Below, piece after piece: positions 11,323 to 21,892 of a stretch of DNA of 64,000 nt. Source of the DNA: Beta vulgaris subsp. vulgaris (taxonomy: Eukaryota > Streptophyta > Magnoliopsida > Caryophyllales > Amaranthaceae). Positions within the stretch are counted from its first letter, which is position 1. Each line of letters starts with the position of its first letter. The stretch covers positions 37,866,577 to 37,930,576 of the forward strand of contig NC_079209.1 in NCBI RefSeq assembly GCF_026745355.1. The letters are read 5' to 3'. The notes under the pieces were generated by a model, which made no database searches, had not been told where the DNA came from, and worked only from the letters and a program-made list of their open reading frames with translations. Position numbers and translations under genes: made by a program.

Positions 11323-12641
11323 CACTAGTAGAATAAATGCTATTTGCTGCGGTCAAAAAGTGGCCTATTGCTGCGGTTTTTGGCGCGCAGCAATTAAGGG
11401 CGCAGCAATAGGAAATAATTATATTGCTGCGGCTTTAAACCGCAACAATATTGGTTAATATTGCTGCGGTTTTTAGGCCAAACCGCAGCAATATTGGTTA
11501 ATATTGTTGCGGTTTTTAGGCCCAAAACCGCAGCAATAGGTCCTAGTACAAGTCAATTTTTTTTATGTGCATTTCGCAATTAAATTTGTAACATTAAAAC
11601 TATTCACTAACTCATTCACCAAATTCGCACAAAAAGTGAAATGACATATAAAAATAAAAAACAATGTGAGTGAATAAAAAAAGTCCTCTTAAATGAATCA
11701 CAAATGAAAAACAAATAATACTATAAATCATACTCAACCCCAAATGAAAAACAAAAATAAAAAACAATAGTTATAACTAAATGATTAATTACAAAAAGAT
11801 ATAATAAAAATACACCATATTAAAAAATTAAGTAACTGAAAATAAAAAAAAATCCTAAAATAAAATATTTACAGATCTAAAAACAGAAAAAAATAACCGA
11901 AAAAAAGAAAATAAAAACAGATCTGGCCGTGGTTTCATTTTCGCGTCGACGAACTGGGACTGTACAACATATTAGCCGCACCGGGACGACGAACTTGAAC
12001 CGACGAACGACGAAGGACTGTATAGCATATTAGCCGCACGAACGACGAACTGTACCGACGAAGGACTGGACCGCCGACGAACTGGAACGACGAAGACTGG
12101 GACGACGAACGAATGTGGTTTCGCTGGAACGGAACAACGATTACTCTACGAGAGGCGTGAAACTTTGGGTGGTTAAAGCTGAGAGGAGAAAGAGAGATCC
12201 GTGAGAGGAGAGGAGAGAGATGCGTGAGAGGAAAGAGAGATGCGTGAGACTGAGTAGATAGAGAGGCATGAGACTGAGTAGATAGAGAGGCGTGAGACTG
12301 AGTAGATAGAGAGGCGTGAGAGGAGTAAGAGAGGTGAGAGAGGTGAGAGAGGTGAGAGAGGCGCCAGTTTTTTAGGGTTTAATGAGAGAGATGCAATCTT
12401 AAATAATATTGAGTTTTTATATTACTGCGGTTATTTATCAAAACCGCAGCAATATGGTTTGTCAAAGTAGTCAACTAAATTTGAAAAATTGTCCCATTAA
12501 CATCTATTGCTGCGGTTTTGGTTGGGAACCGCAGCAATATTGTCATTTTTATTTTTTTTATTTTTTTTGCGTGTTATATTGCTGCGTATAGGTAAAACCG
12601 CAACAATATCAGCGCAGCAAATAGCATTTATTCTACTATTG
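11323..12641. mobile_element. Non-autonomous CACTA-type element, copy 1
   Basis: It starts CACTAGTAGAATAAATGC and ends with the near-complement GCATTTATTCTACTATTG. The 3-bp duplication TTA lies on both sides (11320-11322 and 12642-12644), as expected for CACTA/En-Spm transposons. Subterminal regions carry many copies of TTGCTGCGGTTTT in both orientations, forming AATATTGCTGCGG/CCGCAGCAATATT hairpins near 11395-11545 and 12420-12610. The middle is A+T-rich, followed by a GACGAACGACGAA-rich stretch (about 11940-12110) and a short tandem repeat of GTGAGACTGAGTAGATAGA (about 12240-12320). No transposase is encoded, so it depends on an autonomous partner. A close relative is at 50286-51747. Confidence 0.9.
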
Positions 12642-12644
12642 TTA

Positions 12645-14235
12645 GGCATCAGTGATATTAACAAGGGGGTGCAGACAAGAAATTTTTCTTTGCAAAACTT
12701 TTGTGCATTATATTCCTTCTTATCAAATGTTGAACCTACTGACTATAAGGTTGCTTTAACGGATCCAGATTGGGTTTTAGCAATGCAAGATGAACTCAAT
12801 CAGTTTGAGAGAAATCAAGTATGGCATCTTGAACCCAGGACGGAGAACATGTCTGTTATTGGAACTAAATGGGTATTCAGGAACAAATTGGATGATTCAG
12901 GAATTATAGTAAAAAACAAAGCTAGGCTAGTGGTTCAAGGGTTTAATCAACAGGAAGGAATTGATTATGATGAAACCTTTGCTCCAGTAGCCAGGCTTGA
13001 AGCTATCAGGATATTAATTGCATTTGCTGCTCAAATGAATTTTAAACTCTTACAGCCTTTCTCAATGGCTATTTGAAAGAAGATGTTTATGTAAAGCAGT
13101 CCCTTGGCTTTGAGGATAGTGATTTGCCAAATCATGTTTTTAAACTCGATAAAGCTCTCTACGGTCTCAAACAAGCTCCCAGAGCATTGTATGAGAGACT
13201 TTCCACTTTTCTTTTAGAAAATGGTTATAAGAGAGGATCAGTTGACAAGACACTATTCTTGAAAGAAAGGGGAACTGATCTGTTAGTGGTCCAAATATAT
13301 GTTGATGATATTTTTTTGGAGCTACTAATCCTGATTTGTGTAAAGAGTTTGCAGATTTGATGAAGAGCGAATTTGAGATGAGTATGATGGGAAGCTTGGA
13401 TTCTTCCTTGGTCTTCAAATCAAGCAAACCAAAGATGGAATCATGATCCATCAACAGAAATACCTCAAGGAGCTGCTGAAGAGGTATGGTCTGCAAGATA
13501 GCAAGTCCTATGAAACACCTATTCCAACTTCTACAAAATTGAGCCTTGATGAGAAGGGAAAGGATGTTGAGGGAACGCTATACAGAGGTATGATTGGCTC
13601 ACTGCTTCTATAACAGCCAGTAGGCCAGATATAGTGTTTTCAGTAGGGTTGTGTGCGAGATTTCAAAGCAACCCTAAAGAATCTCACCTAAAGGCTGTTA
13701 AAAGGATTCTTAGATATCTCAATGGTACTGATGATTTGTGTTTGTGGTATCCAAAGGGAAGCATGAGCCTCATTGGATAACAGATGCTGACTTTGCTGCT
13801 TTATTGTGGACAGGAAGAGTACTTCTGGAATGGCCCACTTCTTAGGTTCTTGTCTCATTTCATGGGGATCTAAGAAACAAAATTCTGTAGCTCTATCCAC
13901 AGCTGAGTCTGAGTACATTGCTGCTGCTTTGTGCTGTGCTCAACTCTTGTGGATAAAGTCACAACTAAAGGATTTTGGGGTCTGTTTCGGAAGTTTCCGA
14001 TTTTATGTGATAACACAAGTGCAATCAATATTTCGAAAAATCCTGTCCAGCATTCTAAAACCAAGCATATTGAGATTAGGCATCATTTTCTAAGGGACAA
14101 TGTTGAAAAAGGTAATGTTGAGTTGGAGTTTTTAGGTCAGAAGATCAACTAGCTGACATATTTACAAAACCTTTGAGCAGAGAAGTGTTCATCAAGCTTC
14201 GTACCTTGTTGGGTATGATTAAGATTAGACAATGA
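12645..14235 (+). pseudogene. pol: Sirevirus-type pol, part 2: reverse transcriptase and RNase H
   Basis: The frame from about 12700 encodes the Copia RT start (ALTDPDWVLAMQDELNQF, then GTKWVFRNK, NKARLVVQGFNQ, ETFAPVARLEAIR). At about 13050 a small deletion removes the segment expected between KLLQ and AFLNGYL, including the catalytic aspartate of the MDVK motif, and shifts the frame. The frame 13073-13360 continues with [10 protein letters not shown] and the YVDD box (YVDDIF). After another shift the RNase H part shows RKSTSGMAHFLG, STAESEYIAA, and later DNTSAINISKNP. The frame ends around 14235, after TKPLSREVFIKL. It is non-functional because of the deletion and frameshifts. Confidence 0.87.
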
Positions 14236-14788
14236 GCTCTTAGGTCTTGACTTGTCCCTTTGGCAGTCAAATGATGTCATTTGTGTATATATTTCTTTCT
14301 TCGTATATTTTTTTTTTGCTTTTTAGGGCTTACAAAGTTCTTATGCGATGCTGAACTGATCATCTTAGTACTTGGTACTTAAGCATAAGTCTTAAAAGGT
14401 AAGTTGGCACAGACCAGTTGCAGACCACTTGGGAACCAGATTCTTGAGGCGGTTATTCTCTGAATACTTGGTTTATTTTTCAAATTTCAAATTAGGAAAA
14501 TAAATGAAGTGACGGTTGTAATTAAGGCAACTGCAGTTTGCAAAACGGATATATCCGTTTTATTTTTTCTTTCTTACCTCTTATATATATTCTTGCATGT
14601 GATCATACTTTCCTTATTTCTCTCATTATCTTTGATCACATATTTTCCTGATTTATTCTTTAGTTACTTTCTCTCGATCAAACCCTACTTTCTTCTACTC
14701 CTTTCTTTCTCGAATTCTTGAAACACAAATTGTTCAAGTTTTCTTTTCTTGTTCTCAAGTGCTCACAAAGAGTAAATTCAGTCTCATC
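14236..14788. other. Spacer between pol and the envelope-position ORF
   Basis: T-rich sequence without a conserved frame. In Sireviruses this interval separates pol from the extra ORF. I see TTTTATTTTTTCTTT-type pyrimidine runs near 14555-14700 but no clear promoter. Confidence 0.4.
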
Positions 14789-16769
14789 ATGTCAAAAAGA
14801 AGGAGTTCAAGGTTGGTCGAAAAGGAGGTTGAAGAATCTCCTTAAATTGAAACGAAGCAAGCAAAGGAAGTGGTTGATCCGGTTGTAGAAGAAGAGGTTG
14901 AAGAAGAGAAAGAAGTTCCTCTGATACGGAGGTCTTCAAAGAAGCCAGCAACTGCAAAATCCACACCACAAACAACAACACCAAATCACCACAAAACTAC
15001 CACCACAAAAGCGTTACTTCCAATCAACCGCCAAAACACCAAAACGCCCCTCCCAAAATTACAAAAACCACCACTCCCAAAAAGCCTGTCACACCAAAAT
15101 AAAGGCTTCTCCCAAAACCGGTTCAGGAGTCTAAGCTAGAGGAGTCGGAAAAGATGGAGGAGTCGGAATCTGACAAGGAGTCGGAGCCGGTGGATGTGTC
15201 TGAACCGGAGAATCATGAGATGGAGGAAGAAGAAGTTGAGAAGGAGGAGGCTGTAATCGTTGAAAAGGCAAAGAAGGTTGTTGCCCAGAAACCGTCATCC
15301 AAAGCGGTTAAGTCTGTTGAGAAACCAGTTCCCAAACCATTCCTTCTAAACCACCAATTAAAACCACGAAGCCCAAAATTTCTACCCCTACAATTGCACC
15401 CCAACCAGTGGAGAAATCAAAGAAGAAAGCAGATGCTGATGTTGAGGGGGAAGTTTCTAAAAAGGAGACTATTAAGGCTGGTGCTAGCAAGGGCCCTAGG
15501 ATAAAGACAGTTGCTAGGAAGACTGCTGAATCTTCCAAAGGCAAGGAGATCATGGAGCAGGAACCAGAATCAGACCGGTTCCCTGCTGACAAAAAGAGGA
15601 AGGTGCCTGCTACTGCTGCTGCCGAGGGTTCTAAACCCAAGGAAAGTAAGTCTATTACTCCTGCGCCTTTGTATGATTTGAGGATAGGTCTATACTGGTT
15701 AGTTTTTCTGTTGCAAAGAGTTGGGTTAATCAGAAATTCTTGCATGAGGTTAATAAGTCCTATATTTTCAGAAATGTCTGTGTTATTTGCCAAAAAATTG
15801 ATGTGTTTATGCCTTTGGTTGAGGAATTTTATAACACCTGCATACTAAGGACGATGGGTCCTACTTTGCTTTTGTTAAGGCACTCCCATTAATTTATCTG
15901 AGAAGTTTGGCTGAAATTCTCAAAGTCCCACACAAGGGACTGGATGAGTACTCAAGTGAGAACTGGCCCACAGTTAAAGGCCTCACAGCAGAACAGATCC
16001 AGACCAGGTTGTTCACTGGTCCTCCTGACCCTAAGCAGGGGTACACCATTGGCCATCTAAGAAAGCCAATCATGAGGATCTTTCATACCATAGCCTCAAA
16101 GATTGTGTTTCCCAGAGCACAAGGGCGCATGAGTGTTCGATTGATGGATAGTGTTCTTATTTACTGTCTCATGGAACATATTCCTATCAATCTCCCTGCT
16201 ATGATTTTGGGTCACATGATCTGCTGTGTGGAAAAGGCCAAGCATGCACTGCCATATGGCGGATGGCTGACCTTAGTGTTCACTCATTGGAAAATTCGTA
16301 TGGTGGAGACTATGGCACCATGTCTCACCTTACGAATCAGATTATAGGTCAGAAGGCATGTCATATGCAGGCGGTTTCTGAAAATGAAAAGTGCAACAAA
16401 GGGTGACCATTGTGAAGGGACCAGTATGGAATCAGTTCAGGCTACTTATGCCTTGGTGAAGCAGTTGAGTGACCAGAATCAGATGATGCAGAATATGCTG
16501 AATAGTGTTACTCAGCTCTACACTGCTCTTCAGGAATCCTACAAGAGAGTTGAGGTTCGCCTTGACAAGGCAAGTATTCAGGAAAGAGAGGATTTTGAGG
16601 AAAAGGATGAGTCATCTCATGCTGCTGGTGATGAAGATGATGAAGAAGAGGAGGCAGAGAGGAGGAAGAGCAAGAAGAAGAGGAGGAGGAAGAACATGAA
16701 GAAGATGCTTCAGAGAACCTTGAGGAGGAAGAAGATGATGGGACTGATAATGACTCTGGAGCTGATTGA
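14789..16769 (+). pseudogene. Envelope-position ORF of the Sirevirus-type element
   Basis: The frame starts at the ATG at 14789 (MSKRRSSRLVEKEVEES) and meets an in-frame stop soon after. It goes on as Lys/Pro/Glu-rich, low-complexity coding sequence in shifting frames to about 15650. The stretch 15907-16347 holds a globular part (NWPTVKGLTAEQIQ, GHLRKPIMRIFHTIASKIVFPR, MLHIP-like helices) resembling the plant-transposon protein domain often found in this ORF. The stretch 16384-16769 is Gln/Glu-rich, coiled-coil-like, and ends in an acidic tract and DSGAD before the stop. This ORF is called env-like in SIRE elements because of its position. I see no convincing signal peptide or fusion peptide here, so an envelope role is unproven. 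Frameshifts break it in several places. Confidence 0.7.
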
Positions 16770-17502
16770 TTTATTTCTTTTCTTCTTACTATCTTTTGCT
16801 GCTAACCCCTCTTTTCTTAAACTTTCTATCTGGCTACCCCCCTTCCCAAATTACAAAATAACTCTTAATTAGGACAAGTAGCTTTTGGTACTCTGCAGGA
16901 ACTTTGGTAGCATCAGCATACCTAGAATGCTGTTTGAGCTGCCTATTTGGCTTGAATTAGTAGTTATCTACTGCTTCTTTTATGTTCCTTTGATTGTACC
17001 CTTGATTTATTTTGATGATCCAAAAGGGGAAGCAGGTGTGAAGTTTTGTGATCTTTTCCACCTAATCTTAGGGGAAGTAGATCTGGTGCTATAACTTGTT
17101 GTGTTGCAGCAACTAGAACAAGGCTGAGTGCCTTGTTAGTGGTGACAGACCAGAAGTGGTTTGGATTTGAGTGTACTCAAAGCACTTTACTTCTTTTCAC
17201 CCTAATGACTTAGAAATAAGTCTGAACACTACTGATGTTATTCTTGCGGACGCATGTTGAAGTCTAACAGCTCTGAGTCTAATCAGTATCTGCCTATGGT
17301 ACTTAGAAACTCTTTCTTAAAATGATGTCAGTTAGTTGTGAGCTGGTGTACTTATAAATGATGCTTAATCTGCAGGAACAGTTGAGACCAGTGCTTTGAG
17401 TTCTTATCTTAAGAATTAAATTTGTTTGAAAAAGTTCCCAAAACTAATGATATTATTTGCAGGGGTAACTTCAGGGTTTGTCATCATCAAAAAGGGGGAA
17501 TT
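16770..17502 (+). promoter_or_regulatory. 3' untranslated region with repeated polypurine tracts
   Basis: Non-coding, with several short AAAGGGG-type tracts (CCAAAAGGGGAAG at about 17019, TTAGGGGAAGTAG at about 17069) and the final AAAAAGGGGGAATT at 17490-17503 directly before the 3' LTR. Serial polypurine tracts are a described Sirevirus feature; the last one is the likely plus-strand primer. Confidence 0.75.
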
Positions 17503-18631
17503 TGTTATGTTCCCTATTTTGAGTTTTGAATGATGACAAACCACATTGAACTACTATATTGCATGCATGTTGCTGTTTACATGTGTAAATGCCAAAGTAC
17601 GAGTTCAATGGATAGAAAGACGAAGCTAGTGAAGCCAAGTCTTGAAGAATTGCATGAAGACCAAGATCAAGTTGTAGCTTTTAGGTCTTAGATGCAATGT
17701 AAGTGGTATAAAGCTTTTAATGCACTATAAAGGTTTGAAACTAGAGAGATAGTTGTGGATGACAAGAAACATCGGATACTTGTCATACACAACTACATGT
17801 AAAACTTGGTTGATTGGAACAATCTGGGAACATATCTGAACCAGTCCTCTAAGATTTACTTCATGCATTCGTATTTTAGGAAAGTTCTCTTTCCGAGTAA
17901 AATTGACTTTCAAAATACACGGATGCATGGTTTGATATGTGAGCAAGATTTCTTAAATATGGTAAGTGTGTTATATGATATTATACTGAGTATATTTTCC
18001 TTGGAATTATTTTTCATACTTCCGAGGAAAGTATACTCACATAATATCATGTAATATTTACTTACCAAAGGCTTATTTAAGGTGTTTCGCGAACATACAA
18101 ACATAAGGCTTTTGCACGATAATTTTTGAGTATTCTCTCAGCAAAAGTATTCTCTTCCAAGGATTCAAACCTAGCATAAACCCTAATACCACATAGATCT
18201 TAAACTACTCTCATTCTAAGCATTTTTAGGCTGTTTTGCTCGTGAGAGAAAAACTTGTTGTATTTGAGCATCATGTGAGTTCAGGTTGCTGGGGAAGTTG
18301 ATTAGGGATCAATTTCATTTGAACCATCATAGTTGGTGGTTGAGTCGAACTTCTATAGGTGGAAGTTGGGGAATCATCTTGTGCATAGGTGCATAAGTGA
18401 TTGAGTGTAATTCTTTTGTTATTCTGAGTTGATTAATAAAAGAGTGAGTGAGTGGAGGACGTAGACTTATTTGAAGTCGAACCTCGTTAAATCCTTGTGT
18501 CGTTTATCCATTGCTTTTATTTCCGCTGCTAGAGAACTGTTTCTTTACTGTTCTTACAATAATTGAAAAAGTTGCAACATTAGGACAAACACTCAATTCA
18601 CCCCCCCTCTTGAGTGTCTCTTGCACCTACA
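17503..18631 (+). repeat. 3' LTR of the Sirevirus-type element
   Basis: 1129 bp, starting TGTTATGTTCCC and ending CCTACA, followed by the duplication CAAGC. It carries the same three palindromes as the 5' LTR and the TATA-like CTTATTTAAGG. It is longer than the 5' LTR mainly because of the extra segment near 18401-18450. Confidence 0.93.
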
Positions 18632-18636
18632 CAAGC

Positions 18637-18990
18637 TTTTAGCATAGGCCCAAGTAAGCGTTTGGGGTCTTGGAAAATTGAAGGCATTCGCGACCTCCTT
18701 CCTCCATATCTTACAAACTAATAGTAGTTCATCTTGTGAACTATCTAGTAGTCTTGGCCAAATAAAGGTAGCCAGTATATCCATGCTGGCGCCAACTTTG
18801 GTAGCGCTGGATCTTCTGGCTCCACAGTTGGATCATCTCTAAAGGTCCCAGCCATATGTTCGCCCCATTGTTGAGTCTTAATTATTATGAAGGCCTCTTT
18901 GTCCTCTTGGATAATATCCAAGGATTGATGATGGTTGAAGCAGTCTTCATCAAGATCATCTACTACATTCTCATGATTGTTGAACTCCAT
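18637..18990 (-). pseudogene. Accessory ORF, copy B, N-terminal part
   Basis: It starts at the ATG at 18990 and shows CFNHHQSLDI and EDKEAF, matching CLNHHKALDI and GDKNEF of copy C. A frameshift near 18750-18784 separates this from the next block (ATFIWPRL... LLVCKIWRKEVA), which matches the corresponding block of copy C. The frame then reads TWAYAKSL up to the CAAGC duplication and continues at 6298 with the C-x-C part. Copy B is therefore the middle member of a three-gene tandem set, split by the Sirevirus-type element. Function unknown. Confidence 0.62.
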
Positions 18991-19329
18991 CTTTCTAAGT
19001 TTTGTAAGATTAGAGGAGAATTAAAGGAAAGGCTTTTTTTTTCTAACTTTGTAAGGTAGAAATAGAATGATGAATAAGATCTCTAAACAAAAACTTCTTT
19101 AAATAGCCGATTTTCCTGTAATGGTCATTTTTATAATAATTCCTAGGATTAACCACTAAGTGTTTGGATCATTTTTCGAGAAGTTTAGAAGAGAACTTGA
19201 CCAATTTATTGATAAATCTCATAATGACTTCATATTATAGACCTTAGGGCCTAGATTTTTACTTCTTCAATTCACTAAATACATTAAACATTTGAGTTTA
19301 ATAATTGAGTATCATGAATATAATATATA

Positions 19330-19410
<81 letters not shown>

Positions 19411-19600
19411 GTAACTTGATAAGTATAAGGTAAAAATCTATATTGAGATTGACACGAAATAAAAGCACACTTTATTGATTATCAACAAAAGTTACATAGT
19501 ATTTAGAAAAACTACGAACATTGAACAATTGTCGATAAAACTAAGCTTAATAAACTGAATGAACTGATGTCAAACATTTATTTTAATACTCTAACTTGAC
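18991..19600. other. Spacer between accessory copies B and A, with an (AT)n tract
   Basis: A+T-rich, non-coding. It contains an uninterrupted AT dinucleotide tract at about 19335-19406, likely variable in length. No conserved domain is seen. Confidence 0.6.
19335..19406. repeat. (AT)n microsatellite
   Basis: About 36 AT units without visible interruption inside the spacer of the Tat element. Confidence 0.95.
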
Positions 19601-20192
19601 CTAAGATGGCAAAGCTAATGATGATTTGTGGTTCTTCATTCTCATCCACATTCGTATCATCATCATCTGATATTCTTCATTTAAAGGCATAGGGAAGCCC
19701 ATATCCATCATATGCTCTTGGCACAAACGACAAGTGCACTTATATTGGATTAGCTTCCTGAAGCCGGTGTTATTCTCCAATTGGATCACCCGATACTTTC
19801 TTGTGAAGACCCCTAGGCTGCTCTCACAGATGATTGACCTATGATACGTATAGGCTAAATTTGGAGGAAAAAACTGTTTAACAATATTTTCTCCGCAAGC
19901 CTTGCATACTACCATAAGATTGGACAAATCATTCTTTCCCAGTAGGGGCCAAAGATTAGCAGCTAGGAAATCTATGTCACTTCTATATTTGTGACGCTAG
20001 ACTCTTTTTTTCTATATCTTTTGGTTGGATCTTTGAACCTTCCCCAAAATATTTGAGAATTTTAGTCTGCCATTTCTTGGTTTCAACCTCTTTAAATTCT
20101 TCTCAATCTTCCTTAACAATATCAATGTTGAATCCATGTCTCGAACATTCTCCAGGAAAGTTAGGGATACCATCAACTTGAGAATTGACCAT
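19601..20192 (-). pseudogene. Accessory ORF, copy A (pol-proximal)
   Basis: It starts at an ATG at 20192. An early block, CSRHGFNIDIVKED, ends at an in-frame stop and goes on as EEFKEVETKKW, aligning with the NHH...LDI...DK block of copies B and C. After a disrupted stretch, SDIDFLAANLWP and LMVVCKACGENIV align with SDLDLMQACIFP and LLVCKSWGKAI of copy C. The last 108 codons stay open and hold IQYKCTCRLCQEH, the conserved C-x-C block. About 197 residues in the intact form. It is the most complete C-terminus of the three. Its place in sense orientation downstream of pol suggests expression from the element's own transcript, possibly by splicing. Function unknown. Confidence 0.62.
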
Positions 20193-21051
20193 TGTTTTTG
20201 GAATGAAAAGCTTTTGTGTAAAAATAAGGATTTTAAGGTAGTGATCAATCTTAACTACTTGGCGATATATTTATAATATGTTTATAAAATATTTATTCCT
20301 ATTTATAAGGGATAACCAAGTGTCACGTTTATTTTATAAATATATCTAATTAAATAGTTTAATTATCTTAATTTTGATTAGTTATCCTATATCCCAATTT
20401 TTTTCCCTTAGTGGGTAAAGTGGGTAAACTTGGATTATCCATTAAGTACCCTTTAACTCTTAATTTGTGCTTGTAAATTTTTAGAGTTGAACCATTAATA
20501 TTATTGGCGTGTACAAGTGGAACCATCATCATTACTATTAGAAGTAATCATGTTCCAAGTTATTTGATGTAAAGTGGGTAAACAAATTTCAGTTTTAGTT
20601 TCCCAAGAGTCATTTTATATATCTCTTTAATGGGACTTAATTTTGACATGCATTATTTGATGTGATGGTTTTTATGGACTGTTCATCTTATTTAATTTTA
20701 AAATCTAATATTTTGATTGGACAAATATAAATTGCATAAATTGCATAAATAATGCAGATAAAAACTGAAATTGCAATAAATAAATAAAATACGCAAGAGA
20801 TGGGCAAAAAAATTTTATATTTCATTAAAAATAAAAAGGAAAATACAACCTAAATTAAATTAAAGATTTTAAGACTTTCTAATTTAATAAACTTAGAAAC
20901 TAAATTTCCTAAGTCTAGGCTATACTAAGGCTTTGGAGATGGTGGCTTGTAAGCGTCTGAGTCAGCCTCAAAGCCACAACCCCCATAGTCCTCCTTGGCC
21001 TATGACTTGTTGCCGCTTCCCCGGACCTTCATCCTCTTTGCAGGAAGCTGG
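20193..21051. other. Non-coding spacer of the Tat element
   Basis: Largely A+T-rich sequence without a recognisable domain. The last 100 bases, before the TTC repeat, may be the end of the minus-strand Glu/Lys-rich ORF that passes through the repeat. Confidence 0.45.
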
Positions 21052-21176
21052 TCTTCTTCTTCTTCTTCTTCTTCTTCTTCTTCTTCTTCTTCTTCTTCTT
21101 CTTCTTCTTCTTCTTCTTCTTCTTCTTCTTCTTCTTCTTCTTCTTCTTCTTCTTCTTCTTCTTCTTCTTCTTCTTC
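21052..21176. repeat. (TTC)n / (GAA)n microsatellite
   Basis: About 41 TTC units on the plus strand. It creates poly-Leu and poly-Ser frames on the plus strand that are not genes. On the minus strand it reads as Lys or Glu runs. Confidence 0.95.
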
Positions 21177-21241
21177 CTCATCATCACCATATCATCCCCA
21201 ACAGAATCATCTGATGGAGAAGATGAGGAGTCTCCAGAGGA

Positions 21242-21436
21242 CTAATCCCCTGATGAGAAGGGATTGCCCCTTTCATCTTCAAAGGAGGAGTCTTTGTCTT
21301 CCTCCTCTTCCCCTTCCTCTGACTTCTCTATAGAAGGAAGAAGAAAGGTTGGCCCTTGGGGCCACGGTTGGTTAACTTCTGGGAAGTCAACCTCCTCTGG
21401 CAGAGAGAACTTTGAGGAGGATGATTGGGAATCCAT
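21242..21436 (-). CDS. Small Ser/Glu-rich ORF of the Tat element
   Basis: A 64-codon frame starting at the ATG at 21436 (MDSQSSSSKFSLPEEVDF), rich in Ser and Glu with an EKSEEGEEEEDKD stretch. It stops at 21242, but the same frame runs on as further Ser/Asp-rich codons into the GAA repeat, so the present stop may be a lesion. It lies between the antisense PMD gene and accessory copy A, in sense with pol. No family is recognised. It could be chance coding in low-complexity DNA. Confidence 0.35.
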   Translation of the reverse strand: MDSQSSSSKFSLPEEVDFPEVNQPWPQGPTFLLPSIEKSEEGEEEEDKDSSFEDERGNPFSSGD

Positions 21437-21766
21437 GAAGATTTCTTTGTGAGAGAGAAAAAATATTTGGGAGCTGGGAAGTTTTTTGAATATCAGGAGT
21501 TGGATATGAACTTTTGTCATTACATCCTTCCCTTTTATAAGGAAAGTTGCCATCTCTTGAAAACCTGTTAAGTCAAAAATTGTGCCTTTTTATTTAAAAG
21601 TGGGCCTTAATCGGTTATTTAAAAGTTTGGGCTTTCTAATTAAATGTTCATTTAAAATGGACTCATATGTGACTTCTAAATCCTTATACTTAGAACTTGA
21701 CATTACATTCGATAAATTGGCCCATTAAAAGAAGACCCAAACTAAAAAAATAACATGCTTTTTGCA

Positions 21767-21892
21767 CGTGCTATATTTTTCGGTTGTCTTCTCCATCAGT
21801 ATCCCTTTTAAGAATTTCAAAGAAACTTAAATCTTTCTTACCAATTTATTTCTTTCGGAAAATCACATACGTCAATTCAATTTAAATTCATC
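21767..21892 (+). promoter_or_regulatory. Possible promoter of the antisense PMD gene
   Basis: GCTATATTTTT near 21769-21779 is a TATA-like box about 115 bp upstream of the ATG at 21893 (ATCATGTCTAAAG). The A+T-rich leader between them lacks upstream ATGs as far as I can see. A prediction only. Confidence 0.35.

Larger units (their letters stand above)
6304..18631 (+). mobile_element. Sirevirus-type Copia LTR retrotransposon
   Basis: LTRs at 6304-7385 and 17503-18631 are nearly identical apart from short indels. They are flanked by the 5-bp duplication CAAGC (6299-6303 and 18632-18636). The primer site is TGGTATCAGAGCC. Gene order is gag with CCHC knuckles, protease, integrase, RT and RNase H, the Copia order. 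An additional ORF follows pol in the envelope position. Long LTRs, an extended coiled-coil gag, the extra ORF, and repeated AAAGGGG tracts before the 3' LTR all fit the plant Sirevirus (SIRE) group. It splits accessory copy B of the Tat element and is itself split by a CACTA-type element at 11323-12641. Multiple frameshifts and a deletion in RT make it non-functional. Confidence 0.92.

Noticed and set aside
14789..16769. True viral envelope gene
   Set aside because: Only the position suggests it; no signal peptide, fusion peptide or convincing membrane anchor is visible.
20933..21333. Plus-strand poly-Leu and poly-Ser frames of about 90-110 codons
   Set aside because: Produced entirely by the (TTC)n tract; flanks show no conserved domain.
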